Positions 58,856 to 64,000 of a DNA stretch of 64,000 nucleotides are shown piece after piece. This DNA is from Zanthoxylum bungeanum (taxonomy: Eukaryota; Streptophyta; Magnoliopsida; Sapindales; Rutaceae), in assembly GCA_019454045.1 (NCBI GenBank), contig SKCR01035556.1, positions 51,833 to 115,832 of the forward strand, given 5' to 3'. Each line of letters begins with the position of its first letter. Position 1 is the stretch's first letter. The notes under the pieces were generated by a model. The model was not told the DNA's origin. It saw only the letters and a list, made by a program, of their open reading frames with translations, and ran no database searches. The position numbers and the translations under genes are program-made.

Positions 58856-60896
58856 TGTTGAGTTTCAATCAAGTCCCAAGGATCATAAATCATGCATAAA
58901 CGAGTTGAATACATATCAAAGGAGGTGCGGAATAACTCACATTGATCGGTAGAGATGTAACAAAGACCACGAACGCACTGCTCTCCCTTGCTCGGCAGTG
59001 AGCTGCGAATGTGGTGGTCGACATGGGGCTGCACGGTGGTGACTGGTTGCGCCATGGAGACACCATTGAAGCTCCAAGCTTCAAGCTTCCAAGCTCACGA
59101 ACTCACTTCCCTATCACCTTTGTATCACTCATGGTGTGCTAGCACTAAGTCTTCTTCCTTGCTTCGCTTTTATTCGGTCAAACCAGAATTTTGAGAAGAT
59201 GAAACGGTTCCAAACCGTGAAGGATAAGAAGAAGAAAAAGAGGGAAAAGGGTTTTCACAAGAAACGTAAAAAGAGAGAGGAGAAATGAATTAGAAAAAGA
59301 AAAAATTAAAAGGTTTATTTATATTTCCAAAAATTAAATAAGTCATTTACCATTTTCAATTTCAAAAAGCAAAGCATTTAATGCTTCCTTTCATCTCACA
59401 TCAACTCACATCAATCACTCAAATGTCACATCACTCAAAGTGACATTTGATTTGACGCTTGATGTGACTGCGATTTGACGCTTGATTTGACTTGCGTTCC
59501 GCACTCGAATTCGAAATGCGAATGCGCTCGCAAACAATCCCGGGCTCGGGTTCACTAATTCCAAATTAACAAATTTTCCGTTGCGTCGTAATTAAATGAT
59601 CACGCCTAGCGAATCACTATTCACATCGCTTAACGAATTAATTCTAATTAATTCGTTCGCCCGAATTAAAATCTAATTCAATTCCGCGTCGAAATCTAAT
59701 TTCGTTATAATATATCGAATATATTAATTTACCGATTAATTCCAAAATCGTTTTCTCTCTTTAATTTTATATTTTATCCCAGATAAAATAATATCCGTAA
59801 TTAATCCCAGATTAATTTCTCTCTCATCGAATTAATCCCAGATTAATTAAGTGGCGAGTCATACGTCATCGTTGAATCTTCAGGAATCGACCATGAGATC
59901 TCCGGATATGTTGGCAGCAATACGGTCGTCGACTATCCGAACACGTAAGTACCTCGTACTACGTTTATACCGATTTACAAGACAAGGTTGGCATCTAGCA
60001 AAGCGCCATGCCTACCCATTCTCCAGAATATTCTTACATGAATATATATAGATATGTATCAAGCGTAGTATACCGTAGTATTGTGCATATTGGCCCAGTA
60101 TCGGATAGTCACGTGCTAGGGCTGGGGCTGGATAGTGTCTGCCCCGTCCGAAGCACATGTCGGATGTCTGGTAACTAGTCTCTATAATCGGATATGCATG
60201 ACCTAGTCATAATATCCCGATGGTTGCGCAACACTTAAGAGCACTAATACCGTATCCTGCGTGACATCATCTCCACTATGACTGAAGTGATACTTCCGTC
60301 TTGACATCACACCCAATACACTACGACTCTCTGATAAACCCAGAAGTGGTACGCAGAACCGGTTAAAGCCCTGTACCACCAAGACCAAGTCTATCGATTA
60401 TCGTAAGTATTAGCGCGTGTAAGTCTCAGGTTAAGACTTTACACACCTACCTTGATTTCGGCCTCCCATAGACACATAGTCATAATACCAATGGGATTCC
60501 GAAGGGTCTATCCAGAGCAAAGCTGTTTCCCGTACCATCGGTGAAACACGACCTCCTATCGCACATGCATAAGTATCCAATACTTATATATATGAGAACT
60601 ATGCCGTTGTGCCCTCACAACGCACACAAGTGCAATACTAGCCTATTCCGCATTATCGATGTCCAGTCTCGATAATACTCCGGCTATGGGATATTAATGA
60701 TTTAATCCTTCGGGGACTGATACTGTCTCATATCATTCTCAGTCCAGGAACTAATCATAGGGACCTCTCTTCTTATATATCTATGGTGATCTAATCACAA
60801 ATGATGATAGTGCCAATTTCCTTGTCACATAGTTAATTTGCTACAACAACACAATGATTGTCCAAATAGTGACGCTATGGGTCATTTTGTCCAACA
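58856..60896 (-). repeat. 3' LTR of G
   Basis: Sense start TGTTGGACAAAATGACCC at 60896, end TTGAAACTCAACA at 58856; 2041 bp. Same subfamily as the B and C LTRs. The inverted-repeat array is at about 59630-59850, with small indels in some arms. Confidence 0.92.
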
Positions 60897-60909
60897 ATCT
60901 CCCACTTGG
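60897..60909 (-). promoter_or_regulatory. Polypurine tract of G
   Basis: Sense CCAAGTGGGAGAT directly before the LTR, identical to B. Confidence 0.9.
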
Positions 60910-63730
60910 CACATAGCCAGTCACTCAAGTGTCCCACACCTGATCTATGTACGGTTCGCTCAAATTGCTGAGGAAAGGTTTTCGTCAGCGGATTTGCTTA
61001 ATTATTGTCTGACGCGATTTACACGATCATCACATCGCCACGATGTATGATCCGAACGAATCAGATGATATAGAAGTATATATCTGGATCGTCGATGAGA
61101 CCTTTAATTCCTTAGCCTGTGCTGACGCCTAGCTCAGCTGCTAAAAGAACTTATCTAATCTAATTAGATTTATTTTTCGATCCAAATGGCTTCTATTGCT
61201 GCCTCAGCTGCAGCAATAATCCGCATTTGTTGTTTATTCGGCAACAGTTATCTTGCTCGGAAGATTTCCAGCTCACTGTCCCAATGTTCAACCTTTATAG
61301 TACCGCAGTATTTACCGGTTTGGAAACTTGCAACAGTGATCCTAGTCACTTCAAGTTCTCCTTCTCCATAATTTAAGACAGCATCTTTAGTTCTCTCAGA
61401 TACTAACATATGTTCTTAATCTTCAATCCAGTGACTATCACTTGGATTGACCCGATTGTGACTCCATATGCTCAAAGCGTATGAGACACCAATACAAGTA
61501 CATTTTAAATGTACAATTTCCAGAGAGTGTTAACAACTCCAAATCTATCCCTGTAGATCTTTATTCTTGAATAAAGGTTGTTACTCCCCAGAATTCTACG
61601 GAGAATTTCTATGAAAGAATATCTATGAAAGCCAAGCTTTCACCAATTGATTATGGGAATTTCATTGTCAGTGCCCTCCCATAACCTCCTTATATACACA
61701 AGAATTATTTCGTTTTGAGTCAAATCATAAACCATTATGATTATTTCAAAACGTCAGTTCCAAGAACCTTATGCTTGTTTCAATCCAAACATGGATCGAA
61801 TAACCCGCAAACCTTGTTTGTCGGTTATACAAAATCGTCAGGATGTTGTAAGCATCCTCCAAAAGTTTCCTTTTCAGGAAAGTGATTTGATCTGCAACTG
61901 ACACATTTCATAAATGAAATATGTAGTTATCAACAAGCATCTTCAAAATGGATTTACCATGGCAACAGGTAAAAGGTTGAACCGTTATTAGCACAATGTT
62001 GATAACGATACCTTTCCGTCAAAAGCCCAGCTTTGTGCGTTGGTATGTTGCCTTCCATGTATGTCTTCCTTGAAGACGTTTAATGTACCAATAGGCACAA
62101 TGCCTTGTGGTACAACAACTAGTATTCAATGGTTGTTATACATGGAATCCATTTCGGATTCATGGCACTTTGCCATAATAGGGAGTCGATACCTCGTATC
62201 ACTTCCTCAAAACGTAGTCGGTGGATATACCTTCATAAGATTGACATCTTTATGAGGTTAGATCAGAAAACCCATACCCTAGGTATTTCTGACTCTATCC
62301 GATCTACTCAGTTCTTGTGTATTCGAAGATTAATGGTACAGATTCATCATTGATGAACTATTTGTGTTCCATTATGGACCTTGTGCCTTGAACAGTATTA
62401 CTCTGATTTTCATCGAGTATCACTATCCTCCCACTGACCACTGCATATCGGTATTCCTCTCAGGAGGAAAACCGCATGGTGAGCAACAATCACATTGTTC
62501 TCATGTGAGATTTATAAGTACTATACTTATGGTTTCCCTTAGGATAACCTATATTGGCACTTATCCAATTGGGTCCTTAGTTTGGTATCATCCAAACGTT
62601 ATGCCTGGCATACCCAAATTATCAAGAATGAGAAACCTCCTTTCTTCCATGTTCATATCCTATATGACATCTGTCAAACAGATTTATATGGAACCTTATT
62701 CTAAATAAGTTATTGCACTGTTAAAACTTATCCGTTGAAGGAAATGGTAGCTCAGAGCGACTCATGATTAGCCTTATCATGTCTGACATGATTCGATTAA
62801 TCCGTTCGGACACACCGTCACTTTGACGTGTTCCGGGAGGAGTCCTCATTTGAAAGAATACTATACTCTTTCAAGTATATAAGAAACTTACTTATTTTCC
62901 ATTACGGTCTTACCGTGACGGTATAATACTATAGCCGATCTGTTTGTCTATTTCATGTCGAAACTCTAAAAGGTTTCTGATTTGTGTTCTTCAAAAGAAA
63001 CACATAACCACAACGTGATGCCACATCCGTTAAGGTCACGAAATATTCATATCTACATCTAGCTAGACATGGGCCCACTTACTTCACCATGAATAGGGCT
63101 AACAGATCGGTGGCCCTTTTACTATTACCAAGTAAATAGTATTTTAGGTACTTTACCTAATAAACTAGATTCGCAGACCTTATTTGAATAGTCAAATCAG
63201 TCCTAGTACCCACTCTTCAAAAGTGTGGATATACGAGTCTCGTAAATTGTGTCCTAGACAACAATGCCACAAATAAGTCTCTATTTATCAAATCAATTGA
63301 GCTATTTATTTTCATTTTATATGTTTGAGATTTTATTTATATTCAAAATATAAATTCTGTTATTTACATCTAATGTATTTATTCAATATCATCTTTATAT
63401 AATAAAACACTTAGTGTTCTATAATATAAAGGTTTTATCCGCAACGGATAAAACACTGATATAGAGATAATGTCTCTAGTCAAACTAGTTACATTATAAC
63501 AGTCCCTAATTTAAGTATACCAAAGGGTAGTTCCTAAACTTAGGTATCTACGGTCGAAACAGCGACTTTCGTCCCGTTTCCGATTCGCAGAGAAATCTCG
63601 GCTTGAAGTCAATATCCAGCTCATAGCGGATCCTGAACATCAATACATATATTTTATGTACCACACTGAGTATTTAAAATCCAATTTCAATACTAGTAGT
63701 GAACATAACTTTGACAATTATTTTTAAAGT
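60910..63730 (-). pseudogene. Fossil pol of G
   Basis: Parallel to B's pol over its whole length. YCDN codons deleted (61111-61140), YVDD codons deleted (junction at about 61667), TGA in the integrase TPYEIWTG motif (62655-62653). A region near 62780-62840 keeps the codons around the integrase Glu. The short forward open frames here are antisense and unsupported. Confidence 0.87.
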
Positions 63731-64000
63731 TAGAGCCTTGCCCTTTCTTTAATTCTTTCGTGTCTTCCATATCCAAATGGTAGTCACTTTGGTATATGTC
63801 AATTACCCTTTCAATATTTTAGGAACCTTAGGCCAAGCTTGTTTTTTAGAATATCGAAAGATGTGCACCTCGTGCTACATGCCCAATTGCAAACTTTGAC
63901 TTATCTCCTCTAGAATAGTCAATTAATTCTCCAAGAATTATTAAATTGCAATTTTAATACTTCTTAAATCTAAAATTAGATTTATGACAAGTATATTAAA
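63731..64000 (-). pseudogene. Gag vestige and leader start of G
   Basis: Sense YHLDMEDTK-like codons near 63785-63745 are the same gag vestige as in B, followed by B-like leader sequence to the window edge. Most of gag is absent here too. Confidence 0.6.

Larger units (their letters stand above)
58856..64000 (-). mobile_element. Element G: non-autonomous Copia-type, 3' part
   Basis: 3' LTR (58856-60896), polypurine tract and fossil pol to the right edge. The LTR and internal sequence are close relatives of B, sharing both catalytic-motif deletions. It is inserted in F2's leader; the flank is ATATC (58851-58855), with the other copy off-window. Confidence 0.88.

Overview
The window is repeat DNA from a flowering-plant nuclear genome. 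I found no host gene, tRNA, rRNA or CRISPR array. Almost every base belongs to nested LTR retrotransposons, mostly Ty1/Copia elements with unusually long LTRs (about 1.9-2.1 kb), a very long untranslated leader (about 2-3 kb) and an initiator-Met-tRNA primer site. That build resembles the Angela/BARE lineage of Copia (inference from architecture and the RT/RNase H motifs). The species cannot be named. The letters A-L below are labels I gave to the elements.

Layout. Element E (-) fills 1-7199 and runs off the left edge; it has an open pol frame, a frameshifted gag, a leader and a 5' LTR. E sits in the leader of element D (+), seen at 7200-8947 and again at 29258-31788. D is split by element A (-, 8948-29257). 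A is split inside its RT by element B (-, 12356-22472), with a perfect 5-bp target duplication CTTCG. Element C (+) starts at 31789 inside D's RT and is cut off at about 38580, where it meets the leader and 5' LTR of a different Copia family, F (-, to about 41569). A Tat/Ogre-like Ty3/Gypsy 3' LTR (L, 41631-43722) follows, with its 95-bp 3'-UTR tandem repeats (43850-44191 and 46152-46347). Those repeats were hit by solo LTR K (44192-46151, perfect CTTCG duplication) and by element J (from 46348). Element I (from 48638) lies in J and is fused at about 51188 to the leader and 5' LTR of H (to 54800). A very old F-family copy, F2, covers 54801-58855. Element G (-) starts at 58856 and runs off the right edge.

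Two functional classes share the Copia superfamily. E, A and I keep recognisable gag, protease, integrase, RT or RNase H. D, B, C and G share the same nonsense codons in integrase. B and G also share deletions that remove the RT YVDD motif and the RNase H YCDN motif, yet B and G have intact ends and B's two LTRs are still very alike. The simplest reading is a non-autonomous family mobilised in trans by E/A-type relatives.

Two structural signals recur across the elements. First, each leader holds up to four hairpin-forming motifs around a GCCAAAG core, whose outer stems differ but stay complementary. Three of the four loops carry the palindrome TTGGCCAA, so an RNA dimerisation or packaging role is plausible. 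Second, every LTR holds an array of short inverted repeats, most of them perfect, and nearly all with a 3-base spacer that starts with C and ends with A. Arm changes are compensated between LTRs.
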